A stretch of DNA of 44,527 bases from an uncultured Acetatifactor sp. (lineage in GTDB: Bacteria > Bacillota > Clostridia > Lachnospirales > Lachnospiraceae), in assembly GCA_947589075.1 (NCBI GenBank), contig CANQBS010000012.1, positions 1 to 44,527 of the forward strand, written 5' to 3'. The notes beneath the pieces were generated by a model. That model worked only from the letters and a program-made list of their open reading frames with translations. It did not search any database and had not been told where the DNA came from. The first letter of the stretch is position 1, and every line of letters starts with the position of its first letter. The translations under genes were made by a program, and so were the position numbers. Shown here in pieces: positions 37,056 through 44,527 of this stretch.

Positions 37056-39689
37056 ATGAAGAAATGGGTCTACAAATTTAAAGAAGGAAGCGCGGATATG
37101 AGAAATCTCCTGGGAGGCAAGGGCGCCAACCTGGCGGAGATGACCAATCTGGGACTTCCGATTCCGCAGGGCTTTACTGTGACTACGGAAGCATGTACCG
37201 ATTATTATGAGAATGGGAAGCAGATTTCTGATGAGATTAAGGAGCAGATCTTTGAAAATCTTAAGGATCTGGAAGCATTGATGGGTAAAACCTTTGGAGA
37301 TAACGAGGATCCCCTGCTTGTGTCCGTGCGTTCCGGCGCAAGGGCTTCCATGCCGGGTATGATGGATACCATCCTGAACCTGGGTTTAAATGATGTGGCC
37401 GTGGAAGGCTTTGCCAAGAAGACGGGGAACCCCAGGTTCGCTTATGATTCCTACCGCCGTTTTATCCAGATGTATTCTGACGTGGTAATGGAAGTTCCCA
37501 AGTCTTATTTTGAAAAGATCATAGATGAGATGAAAGCTGAGAAGGGCGTTCATTATGATACGGAGCTGACTGCCGAGGATCTGAAGGTGCTGGCAGAAAG
37601 GTTCAAGGCTGTTTATAAAGATGCCATGAACGGGGAAGAATTCCCTCAGGATCCCAAGGATCAGCTGATGGGCGCCGTGAAGGCTGTGTTCCGTTCCTGG
37701 GACAACCCCCGCGCCATCGTTTACAGACGTATGAACGATATCCCCGGGGACTGGGGAACCGCCGTCAACGTGCAGTGCATGGTATTCGGCAATAAGGGAA
37801 ATACCTCCGGTACCGGCGTGGCCTTCACCAGAGATCCGGCTACCGGCGCCAAAGGCATCTACGGCGAATACCTGATCAATGCCCAGGGCGAAGACGTGGT
37901 GGCCGGCGTCCGTACTCCTCAGCCCATTACCAAGCTGGCGGAGGATCTTCCGGAGTGCTACAAGGAATTCGTGGAGATTGCCAATAAGCTGGAGAATCAT
38001 TACCGCGATATGCAGGATATGGAGTTCACCATTGAAGAAGGACATCTGTATTTCCTGCAGACCCGTAACGGCAAGAGGACTGCCCTGGCAGCCATCAATA
38101 TTGCCTGCGACCTGGTGGATGAAGGCCTGATCACTCCGAAGGAGGCTGTGTGCCGTATTGAAGCCAAGTCCCTGGACCAGCTGCTGCATCCCACCTTTAA
38201 TACGGAGGCCCTGAAGGCCGGCGAGATCATCGGAACCGCGCTTCCCGCTTCTCCCGGAGCTGCGGCCGGCAAGGTTTACTTTACCGCTGAGGATGCCAAG
38301 GCAGCCGGCAAGGGCGGCAGAGGCGAGAGAGTCATCCTGGTCCGTCTGGAGACTTCACCTGAAGATATCGAGGGTATGCATGCATCCCAGGGTATCCTGA
38401 CTGTCCGGGGCGGCAGAACCTCCCACGCCGCTGTGGTTGCCCGCGGTATGGGCACCTGCTGTGTATCCGGCTGCGGCGCTATTAAGATCAATGAAGAAGA
38501 GAAATGGTTTACCCTGGGAGGTTATACCTTCCATGAGGGCGATTATATTTCCCTGGACGGCACCACCGGCAATATTTATAAAGGAGATATCAAGACGGAG
38601 GAAGCTTCCGTATCCGGCAACTTCGGCCGTATCATGGCCTGGGCGGATGAGTTCCGTACCCTGAAGGTACGCACCAATGCGGATACCCCTGCGGATACCG
38701 CCAACGCCGTGAAGCTGGGAGCTGAGGGCATCGGGCTTTGCCGTACCGAGCATATGTTCTTCGATGCGGACCGTATCCCGAAGATCCGTAAGATGATCCT
38801 GTCCGATACCGTAGAGGCCAGGGAGGAAGCCTTAAATGAGCTGATTCCTTTCCAGAAGGGTGATTTCAAGGCCATGTACAAGGCTCTGGAGGGCAGACCC
38901 ATGACTGTCCGCTACCTGGATCCGCCTCTTCATGAGTTCGTTCCCACAGAGCTGGAGGAGATCAAAGCCCTTGCCGAGGATATGGGGCTTACCGTGGAAG
39001 AAGTCCAGGCAAAGTGCGATGAGCTTCATGAGTTCAATCCTATGATGGGTCACAGAGGCTGCCGTCTTGCCGTGACTTATCCTGAGATCGCCAGGATGCA
39101 GACCAGGGCTGTGATCGAGGCCGCTATTGAAGTATCCGAAGAGGAAGGCTATGAGATCGTTCCCGAGATCATGATCCCGCTGGTGGGCGAGAAGAAGGAA
39201 CTGAAATTCGTAAAGGATGTGGTTACAGCCACCGCTGAGCAGGTGATGGAAGAGAAGGGCAAAAAGATCCCTTACCATGTGGGTACCATGATCGAGATTC
39301 CCCGTGCAGCCCTGACTGCCGACCAGATCGCAGAGGAGGCGGAGTTCTTCTCCTTCGGCACCAACGACCTGACCCAGATGACCTTCGGTTTCTCCCGTGA
39401 TGATGCAGGCAAGTTCTTAGAGGCTTATTATGCCAATAAGATTTACGAATCCGATCCCTTTGCAAGGCTGGACCAGACCGGCGTAGGCCAGCTGATAGAG
39501 ATGGCGGCTAAGAAGGGACGTGCTGTCAGACCGGATATTAAGCTGGGTATCTGCGGCGAGCATGGCGGAGATCCTTCCTCCATTGAGTTCTGCCATAAGA
39601 TCGGTCTGAATTATGTTTCCTGCTCGCCTTTCCGCGTTCCTATCGCAAGACTGGCGGCTGCACAGGCAGCTATCAACAATGCGGACTGA
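37056..39689 (+). CDS. ppdK: Pyruvate, phosphate dikinase
   Basis: 877 residues, full length. The N-terminal ATP-grasp nucleotide-binding domain starts LLGGKGANLAEMTNLGLPIP and includes VRSGARASMPGMMDT. The central phosphohistidine domain carries the catalytic histidine in GGRTSHAAVVARGMG near residue 456. The C-terminal PEP/pyruvate TIM barrel has EGIGLCRTEHMFF, the FGTNDLTQMTFGFSRDD segment and the catalytic cysteine in CGEHGGDP. It interconverts pyruvate, ATP and phosphate with PEP, AMP and pyrophosphate, a common glycolytic step in Lachnospiraceae. It has its own promoter and a terminator downstream. Codon use is that of a highly expressed gene, with many GGC, CTG and AAG codons. Confidence 0.97.
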   Translation: MKKWVYKFKEGSADMRNLLGGKGANLAEMTNLGLPIPQGFTVTTEACTDYYENGKQISDEIKEQIFENLKDLEALMGKTFGDNEDPLLVSVRSGARASMPGMMDTILNLGLNDVAVEGFAKKTGNPRFAYDSYRRFIQMYSDVVMEVPKSYFEKIIDEMKAEKGVHYDTELTAEDLKVLAERFKAVYKDAMNGEEFPQDPKDQLMGAVKAVFRSWDNPRAIVYRRMNDIPGDWGTAVNVQCMVFGNKGNTSGTGVAFTRDPATGAKGIYGEYLINAQGEDVVAGVRTPQPITKLAEDLPECYKEFVEIANKLENHYRDMQDMEFTIEEGHLYFLQTRNGKRTALAAINIACDLVDEGLITPKEAVCRIEAKSLDQLLHPTFNTEALKAGEIIGTALPASPGAAAGKVYFTAEDAKAAGKGGRGERVILVRLETSPEDIEGMHASQGILTVRGGRTSHAAVVARGMGTCCVSGCGAIKINEEEKWFTLGGYTFHEGDYISLDGTTGNIYKGDIKTEEASVSGNFGRIMAWADEFRTLKVRTNADTPADTANAVKLGAEGIGLCRTEHMFFDADRIPKIRKMILSDTVEAREEALNELIPFQKGDFKAMYKALEGRPMTVRYLDPPLHEFVPTELEEIKALAEDMGLTVEEVQAKCDELHEFNPMMGHRGCRLAVTYPEIARMQTRAVIEAAIEVSEEEGYEIVPEIMIPLVGEKKELKFVKDVVTATAEQVMEEKGKKIPYHVGTMIEIPRAALTADQIAEEAEFFSFGTNDLTQMTFGFSRDDAGKFLEAYYANKIYESDPFARLDQTGVGQLIEMAAKKGRAVRPDIKLGICGEHGGDPSSIEFCHKIGLNYVSCSPFRVPIARLAAAQAAINNAD

Positions 39690-39733
39690 CTGGACGTCAG
39701 AGACGCCTGATCTTCATATTGTTCTTGATCATT

Positions 39734-39768
39734 GGAAAGGGAAGCTTAAGTTTGTGGCTTCCCTTTCC
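39734..39768 (+). terminator. Terminator after ppdK
   Basis: GGAAAGGGAAGC (39734-39745) and its complement (39757-39768) form a 12-bp stem with an 11-base loop, followed by a moderately T-rich tail. Confidence 0.75.
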
Positions 39769-39869
39769 ATCTCTTCATTCTTGATCCGAAGGATACGGAC
39801 AAACGGGAAGGGACAAAATATCAGCGGTTTCGCGCTCCTCTATCCACAGAGCTTTTGGAGGTAAGGAAA

Positions 39870-42800
39870 ATGGCATTGCATTACAACGCTTTTATCTCAT
39901 ATCGCCATGCGCCCCTGGACATGAAGATCGCAGCCAGGATCCAGCGGGATCTGGAGCGGCTTCATATCCCTAAGGAAATACGGGAAAAGACCGGCGTAAA
40001 GAAGATCGAAAGGATCTTCCGGGATAAGGAGGAACTGTCCATTACCAGCGATCTCGGCGATAATATCACCACTGCCCTGGAAAACTCGGATTATCTTATT
40101 GTGATCTGTTCTGTCAATATGGCGTCCTCCAGGTGGGTTCAGAGAGAGATCGAAATATTCTTAAGAACCCATGACAATCGTCATGTCCTGACGGTGCTGG
40201 CGGATGGGGAGCCGGAGCAGGTGATCCCGGAGATATTGAATTATGAGGAAGCAGAAGTTCACGACAGCGATGGACGGGTCTTTACCGAACGGCGGAGGAC
40301 GGATCTTTTGTCCTGCGATTACCGTAAAAAACGTCTCCGGGCAAAGAGAGAAGAGCTGCCGAGGCTGGCGGCTGCCCTTTTGGGCTGCGGCTATGACGAG
40401 CTGCGCCAGCGCCAGCGCCATCACCGCATCCGGCAGATGACGGCTGCATTTTCCGCTGCCCTGGTGCTGGTTTCGGCCATAGCCGCCTTTGCCGTCAACC
40501 GGGCTTTTGTGATCTCCAGGCAGGCGGATATGATCTCCAGACAGGCCAAGCAGCTGGAGGAGGAATATGAGAATACCCTGATCAGCCAGTCCCGGTATCT
40601 GGCTGAAAAATCCGTGAGTCTGCTGGCTCAGGGGGACCGGATGGGGGCGATCCAAGTTGCTCTGTCGGCTCTTCCTGCCAGTGAATCGGATACCTCCCGC
40701 CCCCTGGTGACGGAGGCGATCTACGCTTTAAACAACGCGGTGTACCCTTATCATATCGCCCAGGAAAATGAATTTCTGGCAAAATGTATGCTGAAAACGG
40801 ATGGAGGAGGGGGCAATCCGGAGGATCATTGGATCAGCCCCGGAGGAACCCGTTATATGACCGGGGATTCTGCGGGACAGATTTATATCTTTGACCTGGA
40901 AAAGGATATCCGTCTTTGCGCGCTTACTCCCGGGGATGTGCTGCCGGATGCCGGGGAGACGGAATTCTTAAGCGCAGATTTCCTGTCTGAGGATCGGCTG
41001 ATCCTGTATTTTAAAAACTGTGCGGTGTGCTGGGATCTGCAGACCGGCACAGCCCTCTGGAATACAGCCTACGAGAGGGCGGGGATGCCCCAGGAGAGCT
41101 TCCGGGGCGCCGAAAGCCTGGTGGACCATAGACATCAGACCCTTGCGGCAGTTCTCTGGGGCAGCGATGCTTTCGGTCTTTATCAGTTCGATGAAGCTAC
41201 CGGCAGGATCCTGTCTTTCGTATGGTCCCCGATGCCGGAACGCGGGCTGTATCCTTCCACCTGCCGCATTGCGCTGTCTCCGGACGGAAGCCGGGCGGCG
41301 GTGGGGTTTGCAGACAACGCTTTTCAGAAAGACGGCGCCGAAGAGCCAGTCATTGCGCGGCTTATGCTGGCGGATCTGAAAGAGGGTTCCTGCCGCATGA
41401 TCTCTGTGGAAAAAGGAGACGTCGCCGCCCTTTGTTTTGGATCCGACGACCTGCTTTTTGCCTTTTCTGCAGACATGGGTTATGCGGATTATATCAACAA
41501 TGCTTTTCACTATACGGTGGAAGGGTACAGCTTTGATACCGGAAGCCTTGTCTGGTCCGATTCGGGAAATCTTATGGTAGAACGGGAGGTGGGGGAGGAG
41601 GTTCTTCCCTCCTGCATGATGCAGAACTGGCAGCGGACCTTGGACGACGGCACAGCGGAGGAACTGCTTGTGGCCCAGTTCGCCGGACGTCTGCTTCTGA
41701 TAGAGCCTCAGGATGGAAGTATTCTGCGGACAGTGGATTTTTCAGCGGATATCATGAGCATCTGCACGTATAATGCGGGTGAGATCTTTCTTGCCCTTCG
41801 GGACGGACGGCTTATGCTGTATCTGCCGGTCAGCAGTTCTATCAGCCCCATGGGCAGCGTGTCCGGAAAACTTTTAAACGCAGGTTTCAACCAGGTCATG
41901 GGGGAATTCCTGCTGGCTCTGGAGGACTCCCGGAGTATTGTGATCATGAGTAACGGCATCGAGGATTCCGGGATCGGGAAGGTGAGTTTTGAAGACAGTA
42001 CCCTGCAGGCAGAATACGACTGGGGTGAGGAATGGGAATATCGGATCGTGAGAAAGTATCCGAAAGATCAATATGATTCCCAGCAGCTTCTGTTTTATCT
42101 TCCTTTGTCCGATACCTTTTTCGCGTCTACAGATGCAGTCGGCGAAAAAACAGATTTCCATGTTCTGCACCGGGAAGACGGGGAGGATGTCTGCTATTAT
42201 CTCAACAGGGGTGAAGACAGATCCCAGGTTTTGTGCGGATGGGATCTGGAAAATGATAAAAAAGTCTTTGAATATCCTCTGGGCGGGACAACTGTCAGCA
42301 GTCTTTGCGGGTTTTACAGGGATCAGATTCTTTTACGGACAGGTTCCGTCCTGCGTATGATCGATCCATCTCATAAAACCGAGAAGACGACTGAAATAGA
42401 AGGCTTTTTTGAAACCTTATCCTACAGTCCCGAAAGCCGTTATCTGGCAGTTTTAACCAGCGCCGAAGGGAAAAGGCAGCTGCAGCTGCTGGATCTTGAA
42501 CAGTGGACGTGGGTGGAGCTTTCCCCCGAACTGCAGGCGCTGGAGGGCAGCGCCCGGATCAGCAGCGGCAGCCTGTCCTTTTCACCGGATGGAAACAAAC
42601 TGGCCGTATGCGCCAACGGGGGCTTTTTGATCCTTGGTCTTAAGGAGCTTTCCATAGAACAGGAGGTTCTGGTCAGCTGTCGGTCAGAAGGACGGGGGTT
42701 GTTTTTGAACGACCATATCTTTCTGGTGTATGGAGACTCCGGTCATCTGACCACCTGGGACCTGAATACCCGGGCCGTGGTCATGGAGGATCCCAACGAT

Positions 42801-43127
42801 ATTGACAGTGTGAAGAATCTTACCTGTAAGGATGGTTTTTTCCGGATGGAAAGCGGTATGGACACCTGGCTGTACGGGTACAGCCAGGACGGCAGGATCG
42901 CACTGGAGCTGACTCTGGATTATGCGGCCATCAGCCCGTCGGGTTCGGAGGTGTTAAGCTATTATAACGATTCCGGTTATGGAAAGACCTCTATCCTGGT
43001 TTCCATCAGCGCTTTTAAGATTTATCCCATGTTTACGCTCGATCAGCTGGTGGAAAAAGCGAAGGATGTGCTGGACGGAAGAACTCTTACCAATGCGGAA
43101 AAGATACAATACTTTATTGATAATTAA
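39870..43127 (+). CDS. TIR-domain membrane protein with C-terminal beta-propeller-like region
   Basis: 1085 residues. Residues 1-125 are a TIR domain: YNAFISYRH at 5-13, RDKEEL at 51-56, and CSVNMASSRWVQREIE at 80-95 with a W89-x-x-x-E93 pattern that fits the catalytic glutamate of NAD-cleaving TIR proteins. One transmembrane helix lies at about 191-210, then a coiled segment (SRQAKQLEEEYE) and a helical repeat-like stretch (GDRMGAIQVALSALP). Residues 290-1060 are rich in beta strands with WD40/YVTN-like elements (YIFDLEKDIRL, SFSPDGNKLAVC, LTTWDLNTRAV). It probably senses a ligand outside or at the membrane and signals through the TIR domain. ATG 39870 follows GGAGGTAAGG; a TTG at 39855 lies before it. 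No effector gene is evident beside it. Confidence 0.85.
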   Translation: MALHYNAFISYRHAPLDMKIAARIQRDLERLHIPKEIREKTGVKKIERIFRDKEELSITSDLGDNITTALENSDYLIVICSVNMASSRWVQREIEIFLRTHDNRHVLTVLADGEPEQVIPEILNYEEAEVHDSDGRVFTERRRTDLLSCDYRKKRLRAKREELPRLAAALLGCGYDELRQRQRHHRIRQMTAAFSAALVLVSAIAAFAVNRAFVISRQADMISRQAKQLEEEYENTLISQSRYLAEKSVSLLAQGDRMGAIQVALSALPASESDTSRPLVTEAIYALNNAVYPYHIAQENEFLAKCMLKTDGGGGNPEDHWISPGGTRYMTGDSAGQIYIFDLEKDIRLCALTPGDVLPDAGETEFLSADFLSEDRLILYFKNCAVCWDLQTGTALWNTAYERAGMPQESFRGAESLVDHRHQTLAAVLWGSDAFGLYQFDEATGRILSFVWSPMPERGLYPSTCRIALSPDGSRAAVGFADNAFQKDGAEEPVIARLMLADLKEGSCRMISVEKGDVAALCFGSDDLLFAFSADMGYADYINNAFHYTVEGYSFDTGSLVWSDSGNLMVEREVGEEVLPSCMMQNWQRTLDDGTAEELLVAQFAGRLLLIEPQDGSILRTVDFSADIMSICTYNAGEIFLALRDGRLMLYLPVSSSISPMGSVSGKLLNAGFNQVMGEFLLALEDSRSIVIMSNGIEDSGIGKVSFEDSTLQAEYDWGEEWEYRIVRKYPKDQYDSQQLLFYLPLSDTFFASTDAVGEKTDFHVLHREDGEDVCYYLNRGEDRSQVLCGWDLENDKKVFEYPLGGTTVSSLCGFYRDQILLRTGSVLRMIDPSHKTEKTTEIEGFFETLSYSPESRYLAVLTSAEGKRQLQLLDLEQWTWVELSPELQALEGSARISSGSLSFSPDGNKLAVCANGGFLILGLKELSIEQEVLVSCRSEGRGLFLNDHIFLVYGDSGHLTTWDLNTRAVVMEDPNDIDSVKNLTCKDGFFRMESGMDTWLYGYSQDGRIALELTLDYAAISPSGSEVLSYYNDSGYGKTSILVSISAFKIYPMFTLDQLVEKAKDVLDGRTLTNAEKIQYFIDN

Positions 43128-43142
43128 GCTGGATTTGCATAT

Positions 43143-43679
43143 ATGATGAAAAAACATGATAAGATTTTTATTACAAATTACGATTCCCCTGTGGGGAGAC
43201 TGATCCTGGCTTCCGACGCCGAAGCTCTTGTGGGATTATGGATAGAAGGGCAGAAATATGAACAGGCGTCCCTAAAGAAAGAGCCTGTTCGAAAGGATGG
43301 CCTTAAGATCTGGGATCAGACGGGACGGTGGCTGGACCGCTATTTTTCTGGAGAAAAGCCCCTGCCGGCACAGCTTCCCTTAAATCCCGGAGGAACCCCG
43401 TTTCAACAGCTGATCTGGGGACTGTTATGCCAGATCCCTTATGGAAAGACAACGACTTATGGAGAGCTTGCCCGGACGGCCGCTTTCCAAATGGGAAGAG
43501 ACTCCATGTCCCCTCAGGCGGTAGGAGGCGCTGTGGGTCATAACCCCATTTCCATCATCATTCCTTGCCACCGGGTGGTGGGAGCGGACGGAAGCCTGAC
43601 CGGCTATGCCGGAGGACTGGAGAAAAAGCTTTGGCTTTTGCAGCTGGAAGGAGCCTGCCCGGATCGGTTGGAGGATTGA
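43143..43679 (+). CDS. ogt: Methylated-DNA-[protein]-cysteine S-methyltransferase
   Basis: 178 residues. The N-terminal ribonuclease-like domain starts NYDSPVGRLILASD. The C-terminal domain has the helix-turn-helix GKTTTYGELARTAA, the asparagine hinge in AVGHNPISIIIP and the active cysteine in PCHRVVGADGSLTGYAGG. It transfers the methyl group from O6-methylguanine in DNA to its own cysteine, a suicide repair reaction. The gene starts 15 bases after the TIR gene and has no clear binding site of its own, so it may be translated by coupling; ATG at 43143 and 43146 are both possible. Confidence 0.95.
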   Translation: MMKKHDKIFITNYDSPVGRLILASDAEALVGLWIEGQKYEQASLKKEPVRKDGLKIWDQTGRWLDRYFSGEKPLPAQLPLNPGGTPFQQLIWGLLCQIPYGKTTTYGELARTAAFQMGRDSMSPQAVGGAVGHNPISIIIPCHRVVGADGSLTGYAGGLEKKLWLLQLEGACPDRLED

Positions 43680-43747
43680 CAGCGGGGAGGCGGAGAGACC
43701 GTCATCTAAATGCAACTGATTTAAGAGAAAACTGAATGGGGATTAAA

Positions 43748-44167
43748 ATGAAAGAATTTCTATATTTTATTGTGGAAGTAATCGCCAGGATACATAACAG
43801 GCTTTTGGGCCTGAACGATGCGTTTGAATACGATTTCAGCGACAAGGAGCTCCATTTTCTGGTGATCGGCGCCCTCGGCATGGCGATGATCTTCGTGGTA
43901 TACCCCCTCTTTAAGTGGCTTGCCGGAAATCATCACATAATGGTCATCAGCTGGATCTACGTCTTTACCCTGATCATCGTGATCACCTTCGCCATTGAGA
44001 TCGGCCAGAAAGTCACCGACAGCGGAAACATGGAATTCGCGGATATCATGTTCGGCGTAGTCGGCTTCCTTGCCATGTTTGCAGTTTTTTCTGTCGGAAG
44101 AGCAGTGTATCATGCTGTGAAAAGAGGGCTGCAGAACTGGGAGGATAGAAGAGCACAGTCAGAATAA
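43748..44167 (+). CDS. Small VanZ-like integral membrane protein
   Basis: 139 residues with about four hydrophobic segments: LHFLVIGALGMAMIFVVYPLF, the region around ISWIYVFTLIIVITFAIEIGQ, and MFGVVGFLAMFAVFSVG among them. The EIGQ followed by FADIMFGVVGF pattern recalls the VanZ-like family (E-x-x-Q then D-x-x-x-N/G-x-x-G), but the match is partial. The ATG at 43748 is chosen over 43736 because GGGGAT lies just before it. Function unknown; VanZ-type proteins are linked to glycopeptide response in some species, which cannot be assumed here. Confidence 0.6.
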   Translation: MKEFLYFIVEVIARIHNRLLGLNDAFEYDFSDKELHFLVIGALGMAMIFVVYPLFKWLAGNHHIMVISWIYVFTLIIVITFAIEIGQKVTDSGNMEFADIMFGVVGFLAMFAVFSVGRAVYHAVKRGLQNWEDRRAQSE

Positions 44168-44192
44168 CTGAATAATTTCAGAAAACAGGAGG

Positions 44193-44259
44193 AAGGCAAT
44201 ATAGACAAAATAAGGGCGACTTGCCACCGCATCGGAGCCCGATTTGTCTATATTGCCTT
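44193..44259. terminator. Large-loop inverted repeat between convergent genes
   Basis: A 17-bp perfect inverted repeat (44193-44209 and 44243-44259) around a 33-base loop, itself containing GGGC/GCCC. It lies between the VanZ-like gene and the end of the minus-strand activase gene and is followed by TTTCTCC, consistent with a shared terminator. The remaining 44260-44326 shows nothing further. Confidence 0.6.
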
Positions 44260-44326
44260 TCTCCGTCCCAAAGTCCACATTCAGGATCTACTGCCTTCCC
44301 TCGTTCCAAAGCCGGCATCCCGCCGT

Positions 44327-44527
44327 CTAAGAAGCCATTTCCCCCTTTTCCTGCTTCCTTAAGTTCTTCTGCGCGGTAGACAGCATCAGCTTGATCCGGT
44401 TGAGCTGGTTCACCTCGCTGGCGCCGGGGTCATAGTCGATGGCGACGATATTGGACTCCGGATAATGCTTGCGCAGGGCCTTGATGACGCCTTTTCCTAC
44501 CACATGGTTGGGCAGGCAGCCGAAGGG
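44327..44527 (-). CDS. C-terminal end of 2-hydroxyacyl-CoA dehydratase activase-like protein (partial)
   Basis: The last 66 codons of a gene that enters from beyond the right edge. The segment PFGCLPNHVVGKGV followed by IVAIDYDPGASEVNQLNRIK is characteristic, as I recall, of the long Firmicute BcrAD/BadFG-type activase/reductase proteins that handle iron-sulfur electron transfer to 2-hydroxyacyl-CoA dehydratases. The cysteine in FGCLPNH is a candidate cluster ligand. Most of the gene is outside the window, so the family is a recalled match only. Confidence 0.75.
   Translation of the reverse strand, partial: PFGCLPNHVVGKGVIKALRKHYPESNIVAIDYDPGASEVNQLNRIKLMLSTAQKNLRKQEKGEMAS

Overview
The window looks like a chromosome segment from a low-to-mid GC Firmicute of the Lachnospiraceae type (Clostridia). 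The grounds are strong AGGAGG-type ribosome binding sites, consensus sigma-A promoters, pyruvate phosphate dikinase, a 2-hydroxyacyl-CoA dehydratase activase-like gene end, and LytTR/GHKL regulators beside paired ABC exporters. No tRNA, rRNA, CRISPR array or phage structural gene was seen. Species cannot be named from the sequence alone.

Layout. (1) 1-778: a HipB/HipA-like toxin-antitoxin locus on the minus strand. The kinase gene is cut short by a stop after 57 codons; the HTH partner is intact behind a perfect consensus promoter with a 12-bp palindrome in its spacer. (2) 800-2458: a repeat-rich control region, an ECF-like sigma factor and an overlapping single-pass membrane protein that is probably its anti-sigma partner. 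(3) 2560-9919, minus strand: tag (3-methyladenine glycosylase), dinB (DNA polymerase IV), a LytTR response regulator, a soluble GHKL kinase and two half-size ABC exporters. (4) 9929-19986: an AT-richer accessory island. It holds a type I restriction-modification system (hsdR, hsdM, hsdS), a tyrosine recombinase, an inverted second set of hsdS target-recognition domains, and an AbiEii-type nucleotidyltransferase toxin with its HTH partner. A 91-bp direct repeat flanks most of it. (5) 20161-30572, plus strand: HD-domain protein, MATE transporter, ArsR regulator, pheA, a DUF815-like ATPase, Ppx, Ppk1 and a Maf-HAD fusion. (6) 30738-36870: a small acidic protein, a PHP-HAD fusion, an ABC-F ATPase, an MFS transporter and a glycerophosphodiesterase. 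(7) 37056-44527: ppdK, a large TIR/transmembrane/beta-propeller protein, ogt, a small membrane protein, and the C-terminal end of an activase gene.

How parts work together. The island is the most distinctive part. One complete hsdS faces a promoterless inverted hsdS' across a recombinase gene, with two sets of inverted repeats placed exactly before TRD1 and TRD2. This can generate four specificity subunits. In addition, hsdM is frameshifted at an 8-T tract; removing one T restores one 477-residue frame. The system therefore appears OFF, or recently inactivated, in this molecule, unless the extra T is a sequencing error. The polyphosphate genes ppx and ppk1 form a co-directional cluster. Two of its genes (DUF815-like and ppk1) are preceded by hairpins whose loops are complementary to sequence just before the ribosome binding site.

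Candidates for something not previously described are those loop-complementary leader elements, the TIR-TM-propeller protein, and the Maf-HAD and PHP-HAD fusions. The invertible hsdS is a variant of a known strategy with an unusual second switch and an adjoining toxin-antitoxin module.
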